A stretch of 64,000 nt of DNA from Paralithodes platypus (taxonomy: Eukaryota > Arthropoda > Malacostraca > Decapoda > Lithodidae). Positions 46,181-57,188 of the stretch are shown piece by piece. The stretch is from positions 29,546,879 through 29,610,878 of the forward strand of contig CM064480.1 of NCBI GenBank assembly GCA_032716605.1, written 5' to 3'. The stretch's first letter is position 1; every line of letters begins with the position of its first letter. The position numbers were made by a program, and so were the translations under genes. Under the pieces are notes generated by a model, which saw nothing but the letters and a program-made list of their open reading frames with translations, did not search any database and was not told where the DNA came from.

Positions 46181-46672
46181 AAGAAGCCAACAGGATCAGT
46201 AATGAGACTCCATAGCTATACATCGCCCTACACAAATGAACAAGCCCTTCACCATTTCTGAACTGCAAACTGCAATAGCCCACCTCCCAACAGGCAAAAC
46301 AGCAGGACATGACCGCATACCATACAAGTTTATCAAATACCTACCACCAACAATGCACACCCAATTGCTTCACCTTATTAACACAACATGGACACAAGGC
46401 AACATCCCCAATGACTGGCAAAACGGTATCATCCTGCCCTTCATTAAACCAGGAAAGGACTCCTGCCTGTCATCATCGTACCGACCAATCAGCCTCCTGC
46501 CTAGCATAGGCAAGCTGTCAGAAAGAATGGTCCAGACCAAGACTCTCCTGGCACCTTGAAAACAACAACCTCATCCCCTCCTCACAAGTTGGCTTCAGAC
46601 CTACCTGTTCTACAGTAGACCAGGTACTTAACCTGGAACAGGTAATACTATCATCCCTTTCAAGACGAGGTT

Positions 46673-48000
46673 GATGGGGGTAGGGTTAGGGGTAGGAGGG
46701 GAGATGAGGGGAAAATAGGGTTGGGAAAAAGGGGGTCTATTGAGAGGCGGGGAAGGTAAAGAAGGTGAGGAAGGTGAAGGGGTTTGCAACTCACGGTGTG
46801 GTGGATGGCGAGGCGTGTTGAGGTGGGGCGTGGTGGATGAAGCAGGTCTTGGCTGGGACATGGCGTTGTCCCTATCCATAATCAGAGGACGATAAATCCT
46901 CACGAAGTGATTTCGGTTAATCCGGGACTCACCGTGATAATTTATGATAATCTGATACGTGCTGGGAACTTTGGTGACCTTGTAAGGGCCGATGTACCTG
47001 GGGCCAAGTTTATTCGAAATGGGTAATTTGGCCATCATTACTATGTCATTCACTGCGTAGGGGCTCTGCGGGGGCGTGATGTCCTGGGCAACATCCTGAC
47101 ATACTTGAGCAGTCGTAAGTACATTTTTAAGGTGCTGGAGAGGGTCAGTCGAGATGGTTGAAGTGGGGGGCTTCGCTAGGTTACGGAAGGGCAGCAGCAG
47201 GGACGCCACACCATATAACCTTTCGTGGGGCATAATGCCATTATCCCTTGGGTACGAGTTCATACCCCACTGGATCATCTTAACTTGTGCTGGCCAGTCC
47301 TGGGATTGCATTGCAATTAATCTAGTTCGAAGTTGGTTATTGATGGTTTTGTGACTCCTTTCGCACATAGAGTTACCTTGAGGCCAGTATGGGGACGAAA
47401 ATGACACCTGGATGCTACATAATCGTGAAAAGTGAGAGAACTCGTGGGCGTTGTTGGACAGGAGCACAGCAGGTAAGCCAAATTTGTCGAAGACTTCAGT
47501 GGCTAAGACCTCTGCCACGGTTAAGGTGCTGTGTTCCTTGACGAGGCAGGCTACCAAGAAACGGGAGTACACGTCGACGAAGGTGACGACGAATATCTTG
47601 CCCTGTTTCATGGGAAAAGGTCCCATCACGACAGTAATTACCAAGGTTTTATGGTAGTTAATTTCCGGCTGGTCCTGGAGTTCTGGTTCTATCCTTGCCC
47701 AATCCACACAGTCTGCACGCTTCAACAACTTTCTTGGCAAGGCTGGAAGGGCTGGTTGTCCAATAAATTTGTTGAAAAACTTGCAACATCTTGGTTTTTC
47801 CCAGGTGGATGCCGTTACCTTCGTGGATGATGAGGAGTATTTCCTGGGCTGTGTGGGGGTCAATGGCTATGTGACCGGACTCAGTGTAGATTTGATCTCC
47901 AACACGATGTAAATTGTAGAAAACATCTTTCTGAATCCATTTCGGTTTTACTTTAGTTATCCATGACTTGAGTAGGGTAGGGTTGACGTTTTCCTTGTTT
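46673..48000 (-). pseudogene. Gypsy B integrase
   Basis: An H2C2-like zinc region lies at about 47900-47690 (HEGNGIHLG ... ACRLC) in a different frame from the core, so a frameshift separates them. The core runs MGPFPMKQGKIFVVTFVDVY, LLSNNAHEFSH and YWPQGNSMCERSHKTINNQL, with the glutamate retained. The aspartate expected before MGPFP appears as valine, and the one expected in S-D-N appears as asparagine, so the DDE triad seems lost. A chromodomain-free C-terminal region (NKLGPRYIGPYKVTKV) and a proline-rich tail follow. Integrase would insert the cDNA into the genome; this one is most likely dead. Confidence 0.82.
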
Positions 48001-48574
48001 TGCTCTGGCCACGTTTTCTTCGAAGGTGCATTATTTGGGGGGGAGGGGGATAACTAAACTAGTTACTTGTGACATATTAGGGGGGTAACTAAACTACAGT
48101 TATTTGTGACAGGGCATTAATTTCGGCACTCGTAACGGGCAAGCGAGAGAGAGCATCAGCATTAGTATGGAGTTTTCCTGGGCTAGTGAATTTCAAAGTC
48201 GAATTCCTCCAGGTATTCTCGCCAGCGGACTAGGAGGGCACAATTTGTTTCTGATCGTCGTAACCACTGAAGAGACTGATGATCCGTAATGATATCAACT
48301 TTGGTAACCAGGAGGAAAAATCTAAAATTATTCAATGCCCAGATGACACTGAGACACTCTTCTTATTGCTGAATAATTCTGTTGGGCGGCGTTCAGGGTG
48401 GCACTGGCGCATGTGTGGTGCATATGTTCGCGTCCTTCCTGTAGGCTACTTGAGCCACAACAGCTCCAATGGCATACAGGGACACGTCCGTATACAAGCG
48501 AAATGGTTGCTTATAATCCTGAAATGCAACTATAGGGGCTTGGATGAGGTGTTGCTTGAGGGTGTTAAAAGCTT
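48000..48574 (-). pseudogene. Gypsy B RNase H, 3' part
   Basis: After the LINE A insertion point the minus strand resumes with AFNTLKQHLIQAPIVAF and PFRLYTDVSLYAIGAVV, the typical RT-connection/RNase H start (T-D-x-S). The region then decays through stops and a frameshift near 48440, with ITDHQSLQWL at about 48270. Its 5' part is at 52279 on the far side of LINE A. Confidence 0.75.
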
Positions 48575-48595
48575 GATCTTGTTCTATCTATCTAT

Positions 48596-51500
48596 CTATT
48601 GCCTGACGCCGTGATCCCCGAAGGGGTGGCCACGAACGAACCGACCCCATGCACCTCTGTCCCCAGTCAGTCGACGCCCCTCCCCCCAACCAGCACTGCC
48701 TTCGTTCATGTAGTTCCTCACTCCATCCTTCCACATCATATTCGGTCTACCTCTCCCCCTCTGTCCCTCCACCTCGCTCTCGTACACCCTCTTAGTCATT
48801 CTCTCGCTTTCCATACGTTCCATATGGCCGAACCATCTCAAGTTGTTCCTTATCACACTTTCCAGCACATCTACCTCCACACCACACCTCCTTCTTACTT
48901 CCTCATTAGTCTGTCTATCCCTCCATGTAACTCTGCACGCACTCCTTAAGTAATTCATTTCCACTGCTCTCACTCTTGGTCTGAGTCTCTCAACCAACGT
49001 CCATGCTTCGCTTCCGTAAGTCAGTGTCGGGATTACCACACAGTCATGCAAGGACTTCTTCACTTCCATACTGACCACCCTTTTTCTTGTTACTGCTTTT
49101 AGCGTTCCTACAACCCTCTTCCCCTGTTGTATCCTCTCCCGCACCTCTTCATCCATAGTCCCATCTTTACTCAACACACTGCCCAGATACTTAACCCTTA
49201 ATTAGCGGCGAGCAACATAAGTCGAGTTAAATAAAGCTGGACTATGTGGCGGCGCTCGACATAGGTCGAGTGGCAATTTCAGCACGTAATGTTGCTGAGA
49301 GAGGGAGACAAGTGGTGGCAGGAGAGTAGCGAGCGTATGACTGCTCCAGACCACCGCGGCGAACATACTGACACAAATCCCAGCTCCCTCCTCCCTCTCT
49401 CACTCGCTATATAAGGAATTGTATCGGGAAAGTGGCTAATTACATGCTTTTTGCACTCGCGTTGCACGGTTATTGCAAGAAAACTAGCCATCATAAAAGG
49501 ATCGTTATGGTGTCATTCGAAAGCTCTGTTTATGCCCTTTCAGGGATAGATACTTGTTTTACGTTCTGGGTCTTATTTAGGCATGAAAATGATCACGTAA
49601 ACAGCCCTATTTTGGCTAAAAACACCCCGCTGGGCGGTACATATAAATAAACCGCATAGGCCGCTCTTAAGGTGTTAAAAGAGTTGACGATCTCCATAGC
49701 CTGACCGTTCAGCTTCACCTCACACTCTGTGACTTCACCCCTTTCGAAGACCATAACCTTGCTCTTCCCCGTATTTACCTTCAAATTCCGTTTTTCGCAC
49801 ACTGTTCCAAACTCATTTACCAGACCCTTCAACTCCCATTCATTATCACTCATCAGAACTGTATCATCCGCAAACAGCAGTATAGGTAGCTTCTACTCAA
49901 TTCCATCCCTTTTCAGCGATACACCAACATCCACTGCTCTTGATAGTATTTCTTTCATGACTCCATCCATATATACAGTAAACAACCACGGGGACATCAC
50001 ACACCCCTGTTTCAAACCAACATTCAGGTCAAAGAACTCGCTCTGCTCACTCTCCACACGTACTGCCGCCTTTGCACCCTCATACATGCTCTTCACTGCT
50101 TTCAGCAACTTGCCCTCTACTCTGTAATTCTAAGTACTTTCCACAAACCTTCTCTATCCACTCTGTCATAGGCCTTCTCCAAGTCCATAAAGGCAACATA
50201 CACCTTTTGTTTCTTCTCCAGATACTTCTCCACAACACAATTCAGGGTAAAAATCTGATCTACACATCCTCTTCCCTTCCTAAAACCTCCCTGCTCGTCG
50301 CCTATCCATTTCTCCGTTCTCACTCTCACTCTCTCAATCACTACCCTAATGTATACCTTCCCTACTACGCTTAGAAGACATATTCCTCGGTGGTTACCAC
50401 ACACTCCTCTTTCCCCTTTGCCCTTATATAGGGGGACTATTATGCCAGTCTTCCAGTCATCGGGTGCACTCCCCTTCTCCCATGCTAGTTTGCACATTTT
50501 CCATACCCATTCTATCACTATCTCACCACATACCTCAACGTTTCCCCACACACTCCATCTGTTCCTGGTGCTTTCCCCAACTTCACTCTTTTCATGGCTT
50601 CCCACACTTCTGACCTCCTGATCCCCACCTCCTCCTCCACTACTTCTCTTCTTCTCCCTCCCATACCATATCCAGCTATGTTTGCTGGCTCTTCATTCCT
50701 TACATTTAGCAACTCACTGAAGTACTCCCTCCATCTTTCGACTCTCTCTTGCTTCTCGGCTAGCATTCTCCCATTCTTATCTTTCACACCCTTACTGTTT
50801 CCCTTGCTACCTTCCCTAACTTTCTTGACTTCTTTCCAGAACAGTTTCTTACTCTCCCTCCATTTTACACTCAGATTCCTTCCAAATTCCTCATCTACTT
50901 TTCTCTTACTTTCCTTCACTACTCTCTTCACCACCCTCTTACTCTCCACGTACCTCGCTCGTTTCTGTCTCTCGGAATCTTCATTCCCTCTACTACCCAA
51001 CCACTCTCTATATGCTTTCTTCTTTTCTTCCACAGCTATTCTTACCTCTTCTGTCCACCATGCTGTACCTTTCACTCCCCTCCCTCTTCTCCTCACTCCA
51101 CACACTTCCTCACATGCTGCACAGATCTCATCCTTAAACACCTTGCTCATCTCCTCCACTTCCTCCATAACTTCCAGGTCGAACCCACCTAGTCGTCTTT
51201 CCACTGCTCTCCTGTACTCCTCCCTGACTTCCTCCTCCTGCAACCTCTCCACCCTCCTCACCATTCCACCCTCCTCTCGCCTCCCTCCCGCTCTCCTCAC
51301 CCACTTCTTTTGTATCCTAACCTTAGCTACCACTACATGATCAGACAGACACCCTCCAATACTCCTATACACCCTAGCATCCATCACAGATTTCTTCATT
51401 CGTTCATCCACACATACATAATCAATCAATGACTTTCGTTCCACCACTGTCTTATCCTTCATCGTCAACATCCGTTTCCATGTGTACCTGTGGATCATTC

Positions 51501-52082
51501 TGTGTCGGAAGAAGGTGTTGGCTATCCACAGCCTCCTCCCCACACATACGTCCACAAGTGCACTACCATTCCCATTCACCTCTGATGGTACCCCCCACCC
51601 TCCCACCACTCCCTCAACTTTCCTATCACCCACCTTACCATTCATATCCCCAATCAGAAATATTCTTTCGTTCTTGTCAAACTTCTCCAGGCACGCCTCC
51701 ACATTCATCCAGAACTCCTCTTTCTTTCTTTCAAGTATATCCTCTCGGGGCATACACGCATACAATCACCCACGTTTGTATTCCTACTTTCATTCTCACC
51801 CACACAATCCTTGAACCCACAGACCCATACTCTCTTACACATTCCTTCCATTTGCTACTTACAAACAAACATGCACCTTCTCTCGCTGTTCCTTCACTCA
51901 CTCCAGCACACACACCCATTCCACACTCCCACTCTCACATCTGAACCTTTCCATTTGGTCTCTGTCATTCCACATACATCCAGCCTGGCATTCACTAACA
52001 CTTCCAGAACCTCTCTCTCTTTTGTGCCATCATTCATGCCACTAACATTCCACGTAGCCATTCTCAGAATGTCCGAAGGCAT
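48596..52082 (-). pseudogene. LINE A endonuclease-RT polyprotein
   Basis: ATG at 52082 opens MATWNVSGM and LDVCGMTETKWKG (AP-endonuclease start). The frame 51765-50518 carries IFLIGDMNGKVGD (GDxN), SLIDYVCVDE and CLSDHVVV (SDH), then the RT lead-in KLGKAPGTDGVCGE. 50605-50117 holds IIVPLYKGKGERG, HRGICLLSVVGKVY, GGFRKGRGCVDQIF and VAFMDLEKAYDRVDREGL. 50108-49893 holds GLKQGCVMSPWLFTVYMDG, and FADDTVL lies near 49880. The C-terminal part 49177-48596 has TYGSEAWTL and LRWFGHMERM, typical of RTE-like elements. At least three frameshifts. Confidence 0.85.
49191..49678. mobile_element. piggyBac-type MITE, family 2, copy 3 (inside LINE A)
   Basis: TTAA at 49191-49194 and 49675-49678, with the same termini as the other family 2 copies. 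The LINE A frame stops at one edge (EIVNSF) and resumes at the other (KYLGSVLSKDGT) when one TTAA and the element are ignored, so the insertion is precise and later than LINE A. Confidence 0.92.
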
Positions 52083-52278
52083 GTCCTTAGTCGGTCGTGG
52101 TTCGTCAACGTTGGTTCCGTCCGCATCCGAGGCTGTTCGTTCGTTTTTCTTTGCTTAGATATTTTTTCCGGGTGGGGGTCGCAAGCCCACCGACCCAACC
52201 TCTTTAGTCGCCTCTTACGACACGCAGAAGGCACGTGGGGCATATTCTATTCCCTAACCCCCAGGGGTGATCTTGTTC

Positions 52279-53499
52279 CAGAGTCCAATTGAAGGGTTCG
52301 TCTTTCTTGGTCAATTCGTGAAGGGGGCGGACAATAGCAGCAAAGTCCTTCACGAACCTCCTGTAGTAGGTGGTGAGGCCCAAAAATGAGCGAATGCCTT
52401 TTACAGTGTTAGGTGGTGTCTGAGCTGCGATGGCAGAGAGCGTGCGAGGGTCTGGGGAGATGCCATCAGCCGAGGAAGCCTACAGCAGTTCATGCAACTG
52501 AACACTTCAAAGGCTTCAAATTCAACCCAGCTTCTTGTATCCTCTGTAGGACTTGACGGAGACGCAGTAGGTGTTCTTCCCAGGTTTTACCGTACACAAT
52601 AACGTCGTCTAAGTAACCCAGGTGAGACCCTTGAGGACAGATTCCATTAGACGTGAGAATGTGGCAGGCCTGTTGCATAGACCGAAAGGGAGTACGTTGA
52701 ATTCGTACAAGTGTCCCCCACTGATGAAAAAGGCGGTCTTCTGCTGATGATTTTTTTTTATGGGAACTTGCCAGTATCCAGCCTGAAGGTCTAAGGTGAT
52801 AAACCATTTGGAACCGTGCAATGAATCAAGGGAGTCATTGATCCAGGGTAGGCGGGTGGCATCCTTGATTGTGGCGTCATTGAGTCGTCGATAGTCCACA
52901 CAGAACCTACTGGGCCCATCCTATTTCTTCACTAAGACGACGAGAGAAGACCATGGGCTGACTGAGGGGGTGGCTATCCCTGCATCTAGCAACTCTTGTA
53001 CCTGACGGTCTTCCTCCTGACGCTGCAGAGGATTTTTCCTCCGGGAAGGTTGATGAATGGGGGGTCCTGTGGTGTGGATGAGGTGCTCGACGACTCTAGT
53101 CTGTCCAATCTCTGTGGACGTCTGGGCGAACACATCAGCGAAGTCGTGGAGGACTTCTAGTTGTTGTTGGTGCTTTCTGTTCGTTAATTCCTCCCGAGTG
53201 GAGGGGAGGATGAGTGGGGCTGCAGTAGCAGGAGCTGAAGGTGTGGCATCGTCGAATGTCTTCAAGTCGCCAATGATGAGGCCCATGGGTAGGGTGAGGG
53301 GCTCGTCCGAGATATTGGCAACGAGGGCGGCATTTCTGTGAGGGGGTGCGATGGCAGGTTGAACTCTGCATCTGTCAGTTCGTGGTTTATCTAGTTGGGG
53401 CGTGAAGATCATGGGCACGTCTGTAGTGTGACGCAAGGGCACCCATTGTTGGTGTTTTTCAGTTATCAGTATACGCTGCGATGTCACTGCGGGAGCCAC
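52279..53499 (-). pseudogene. Gypsy B reverse transcriptase
   Basis: 53499-52921 is the lead-in (LVANISDEPLTLPMGLIIGD, HLIHTTGPPIHQPSRR, LLDAGIATPSVSPWSSLVVL). An in-frame stop at about 52919 precedes the palm: MDYRRLNDATIKDATRLPWI, WFITLDLQAGYWQVPIK, EFNVLPFGLCNRPATFSRLM. A frameshift near 52640 leads to HLGYLDDVIVYGKTWEEHL with the YLDD active site. The thumb continues to 52279, where LINE A interrupts. RT copies the element's RNA in the particle. Confidence 0.88.
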
Positions 53500-53599
53500 T
53501 ACGGTGATGGAGGCTGATGGTGAAGGCTGTGGTGGCTTCGGACAGGGGGGCCTTGTTGAGGTAAGTGGTCGAGGTTGTAGTGTCTTGGAGGCGGTCGTA

Positions 53600-54484
53600 G
53601 TTTTGTGAGTTGGAGCACATGGGTGATTTTGAGGGCTCGTTGTTTTCTTCAGTGCCTTGTTCCTCGGGATGTTTTTAGGAGAAGTCTCAAGTCAGACGTC
53701 TCTGGCCGCAATCTAGTTGGGCTTGCAGCTGTTGCAGTACATCTAGACCCATATAGCCATCATACTGTGTGCACTCAGAATAAAACACACAGAAAGGATG
53801 ATGGCAGGAGGCTTCTGGGTCTCCCCTCTGATGAGTAGGGTCATTTCGCCTGCACTGATGAAATTGGTGGTAGTGGCATTCAACATACCGAGTCTGCGGC
53901 GATGCTTGTCGTAAAAAGTGTTAACCCGTGGAGCCCCGGCTAGTTTTGTAATGTTTGCGCACCAGAACCCGGCCGGTTTTCAAAAAATGGTTTTATTCCA
54001 GAAACAATAGCGAATGGGTTAGGAATGAAGGAAAAACCACGAAAAACCGCTCAAAAAGCTTAAAAAATGGTCCTACAGAGCCCCCGAAAACGGATTTTAT
54101 AAGAGTAAAAAATTGAAGGCAATTATCCCAAAAAACCAGGTTATTGCGCGCTCGCGCGCACGCACGTGGACTTTGAGAGTTTTGAACCATCGGCACGGGT
54201 GCGTGGGATACGTACACAGTTCCCATACTAATCTGAGCCCTCTTGAGTGGCTACACCTGAGGTCACGGTCGGCGCAATTGGGGCGACGCGCCAGGCGCGT
54301 CTCTGGGGCTGTGCGTTACATACATCGCCGACGCGTCAGGCGCGTCGCTGGGGCTGTACGGGTTAAATAGGCAAGATCTTGCAGCTCCGGTATCTATCAG
54401 AAGGCGGACTGGTATGCCTTCAATTTTTGCCAGATGGTAAATGGGGGGTGGTTTGTTAATAGTGGACTTCCCCGCCGAAGCCAT
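53600..54484 (-). pseudogene. Gypsy B protease, split by a MITE
   Basis: From 54484 the frame reads IYHLAKIEGIPVRLLIDTGA with the aspartic protease motif DTGA, and is interrupted at 54366 by a TTAA-flanked MITE. Beyond it (53920 downward) the frame resumes with a YDKHRRRLGML-like stretch and a flap/AILS-type block, with a stop near 53745. Protease would cleave the polyprotein. Confidence 0.78.
53921..54366. mobile_element. piggyBac-type MITE, family 1, copy 2 (in Gypsy protease)
   Basis: TTAA at 53921-53924 and 54363-54366. Termini TTAACCCGTGGAGCCCCGGC and, reverse-complemented, TTAACCCGTACAGCCCCAGC. Its body matches 1549-1982. The block GACGCG(C/T)CAGGCGCGTC near the right end is duplicated in this copy. 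Confidence 0.9.
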
Positions 54485-54499
54485 AATGGGCGGGGGAGG

Positions 54500-55348
54500 C
54501 TTTACAAAACCTGAGGAAGATCTTCTTCCTCTTCGACGTCATCTTCTTCGATCACATGAATTTGGTTAGAGTTCGCAGGGGAATACTCGTCATCTTAGTG
54601 CTCCTCTTCTAACTCCTTCTTCTGCTGCGAGGACCAGGGTGTGTGGACGTCTTTGCTTCGCCTGGTCCCTTATATAATGAAGGGGGCAAGCTGAATTGCA
54701 AGCCTTAAAATCGAAAGAGTTGATGGTTACAATTGGGCCCCCGGCTTCTAGGTAGGGGCATACTTCGTAGAGGGCCTCTGCTGGAATGACTGGTGGGTGG
54801 GAACACTTGACTAGGAGTGTTGTGGGTGGAATACATCCTGTTACCCGAATGTGGGCGGCCCTGTTGATATGGTTGTGGGCGGCCATGTTGCATATAAGGA
54901 TGTCTTGACCCGTAGGTGCAGGAGTGTCCGGATTTTCTGCCTCCTTGTGGGTGTGTGGGGAACCTCTTGATGGCTCCCACTGTGGAGGTCTTGGGCCATG
55001 TGGCTTACAGCTTGCGGATTGTGATGAGATCCCAGTCGTAACCGACAGGATCATGGATGGTGAAATGCTCCTTAATGAAGGCAGGGAGCACTGTCAGCAA
55101 CACACTAAACACATGTTGTTGCTGTTGCGCAGGGGTCTGGAGAGGGTACACGGATCTCACTTGCTGTGTCAGAAGTCCGAGCGTGGTGTCCAGATCTCCC
55201 TCGTATTTGATTTAATAATTTTTGCTTAGGGCGACGACAGAGTCCAATGGAAGTTGCACCGCATTAATTACGATGTCCCGGAACTGGTTCCATGTAAGTT
55301 CAGGGGTCACTTGTCCGGCTACCAAGGACACAGCCTTTCCTAGTTGAG
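54500..55348 (-). pseudogene. Gypsy B gag, middle and C-terminal part
   Basis: From the MITE edge at 55348 the frame reads SLVAGQVTPELTWNQFRDIV and DTTLGLLTQQVRSVYPLQTP, with stops near 55215 and 55015. A basic region follows (GGRKSGHSC at about 54950), then 55054-54590 in another frame. No canonical CCHC knuckle is obvious. It joins the protease frame below 54484. Gag would form the particle. Confidence 0.65.
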
Positions 55349-55667
55349 TTAACCCCTCCAATCCCAGCACTGTATATATACGTCAGTAGATAAGTAATTC
55401 CCCAGTTCCAGCGACGTATATATCCGTCAGTAATGTACTTTCCTTGTAACTGCCTGTACAACCCTGTACCAGTTACCACAACGTTTTGAGCACTGCTCCC
55501 ATGTTGGCAACATTTCTCAGCTTATATGAGACCCACTGAAGGGTAACAAAAGCCAGTGTTGCCTCATCTTTGGAGGTGGGTAGGTGGTCTCTCCTGTCAT
55601 TTTTGCCACATTGCTTGGGATTGTTGGGGACTTTTATTACTGTATCCTACGGTACAGTACGGGTTAA
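55349..55667. mobile_element. TTAA-flanked MITE, family 4 (in Gypsy gag)
   Basis: TTAA at 55349-55352 and 55664-55667; only TTAACCC is shared between the two termini. It contains the repeated block GTATATATACGTCAGTA / GTATATATCCGTCAGTA. The gag frame continues across it (EKIAVL ... TQLGKAV) when one TTAA is retained. Confidence 0.75.
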
Positions 55668-55760
55668 TAAGACTGCAATCTTTTCACGATCTGTTTGATA
55701 AAAAAAAAAAAAAAACGAGACAGAGATAGGGGCGGGGGAACGCGTTCGTGGTCCCGGACC

Positions 55761-57188
55761 CTAAGAATAGGAGCTTTAAATGTGCGTGGATGTAGTACGA
55801 ATGAGAAGCGAGAGGATATTGGAAGGTTATTTGAAAGAAGGAAGTATGATGTGCTTGCACTGAATGAAACAAAGATGAAAGGAGAGGGAGAAGTGGATTT
55901 TGGAAACGTGATAGGTAGAAAGTCTGGAGTAGATGAGGGAGTCAGGGGGAAAGAAGGAGTGGCTATTATTGTGAAGGAGGAGTTGAGAGAGTTTATAAAA
56001 GAGTGGAAAGAGGTGTCATCAAGGCTAATGTGGGTGCGAATGCGGTTTAAGGGTGAAAGGTGGGTTTTTGTAAGTGCGTATGGACCAGGAAGTGAAAGAG
56101 AGTTAGACGAGGTAGAGGGTTTCTGGGAGGATTTGAGAGATTGTCTACAAGGGTTTGATGAAAATGAAAATGTTATAGTTTTAGAGGACCTAAATGCTAG
56201 GGTAGGAAATGAGCCTGTTGAGGGAGTCATTGGTAGTTTTGGTGTGGATGGTGTAAACGAGAGTGGAGAAAGACTGACAAATGTATGTGAAGAGTGCAGA
56301 TTGAGTGTAGGCAATACGTTCTTCAAAAAAAGGCGAATACACAAGTACACCTGGCATAGACTTGTGAGGGGAGAGATTGTAGAGAGGGCATTGATGGATT
56401 ATGTGCTGGTGACAAGGGAAAGATTGTGTAGACTGCTGGATGTGAATGTGATGAGAGGTGAGGCGGAGGGTATGTCAGATCATTACCTGGTGGAGGGAAA
56501 GCTAAGAGTTAAGAGTTACAGGAGAATAAGAGACAAGCGTGAAGTAAGAGAGGTAATAAAAGTTAGTGAGTTAGAGAAGAGTGCAAAAGAGAGGGAGTAC
56601 AAGGAAAGGTTAAATGAAAAGTGGATGGAAGTGAGAGAGATGGAAGAGAGAGAAGTAGAGGTTGAATGGCAACAGTTTAAGGAAGGAGTGAAAGCAAGTG
56701 CAGAGGTAGTATGCAGCAAAAGGAAAGTAGGAGGAAGAGGTATCAGGAAGGGAAGCGAGTGGTGGAATGATACAGTGAGAAAGGCAGTTGAGGAGAAGAG
56801 ACAGTGTTTTGAGAGGGTTTTACAGGATGGTAGTGTTGAAGTATGGGAGAGGTACAAGGAGAAAAGGAGAGAGGCAAAACGGAAAATTAGAGAAGCGAAA
56901 AAAGATGCAAACGAAAGGTGGGGTCAAAGGTTGAGTGAGAATTTTGAAGAACGAAAGATGTTCTGGAAGGTGGTAAATAAAGTAAGGAAAGGAGGACAAA
57001 AGAGGGAAGAGTCAGTGAAAGATGCAAATGGAGAATTTCTAGTGGAACTAGTTGAAGTGAGGAAAATATATGCCGAGTATTTTGAATCTTTGTTAAATGC
57101 AAAAGATGGAAGAGAAGCAGTGATTGAAGCAGAGGTGGATGGAGATAGGTTACCCAGGCCACCCAGCCTGCCAGGTGGCAGGGAATGA
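55761..57188 (+). pseudogene. LINE B endonuclease and linker
   Basis: A long frame (open from 55695) with AP-endonuclease motifs: LRIGALNVRGCST, VLALNETKMKGEGE (ET), ENVIVLEDLNARVGN (usually G-D-x-N; here E-D-L-N), RALMDYVLV and GMSDHYLV (SDH). A charged helical linker follows (EREVEVEWQQFKEGVKASAE, GSEWWNDTVRKAVEEKRQCF, FWKVVNKVRKG). The frame ends at 57188 after a small palindromic sequence that breaks it; RT follows in another frame. Confidence 0.85.

Larger units (their letters stand above)
39727..46672 (+). mobile_element. LINE C, split by two insertions and truncated
   Basis: A plus-strand non-LTR retrotransposon: ORF1 remnant (39754-40913), ORF2 endonuclease (41030-41197, resuming at 44571), spacer, then the beginning of reverse transcriptase (46236-46672). 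It is interrupted by a PIF/Harbinger element (41198-44567) and a SINE-bearing insert (45694-46180). The RT ends abruptly at about 46670, where the minus-strand Gypsy B element begins. Confidence 0.8.
41030..46672 (+). pseudogene. LINE C ORF2: endonuclease and partial RT, interrupted
   Basis: ATG at 41030 opens LQVMIWNTKCL, the first beta strand of an AP-type endonuclease, then SPHVAIITETWL (ET motif). After the Harbinger insert the domain resumes (GRPGGGILLLT), with MVIGDLNTIHPSW (GDxN) at 44805 and GTDHRPLHIEF (DH motif) near 45035. 45195-45650 is the inter-domain region. RT starts at 46236: FTISELQTAIAHLPTGKTAG, IILPFIKPGK, YRPISLLPSIGKLSERM, VGFRPTCSTVDQVLNLEQ. The catalytic palm is missing. 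Several stops and frameshifts. Confidence 0.8.
48585..52268 (-). mobile_element. RTE-like LINE A, inserted in Gypsy RNase H
   Basis: GATCTTGTTC occurs at 48575-48584 and 52269-52278, a 10-bp target duplication. The 3' end at 48585 is a short TATC repeat (on the minus strand an ATAG tail); the 5' end is at 52268. It encodes an endonuclease (from about 52080) and RT down to 48596, broken by frameshifts and by a piggyBac-type MITE at 49191-49678. Confidence 0.88.

Noticed and set aside
50594..51340. 248-codon plus-strand Ser/Leu-rich frame
   Set aside because: Antisense shadow of the LINE A endonuclease.
55664..56350. 228-codon minus-strand frame
   Set aside because: Antisense shadow of the LINE B endonuclease.
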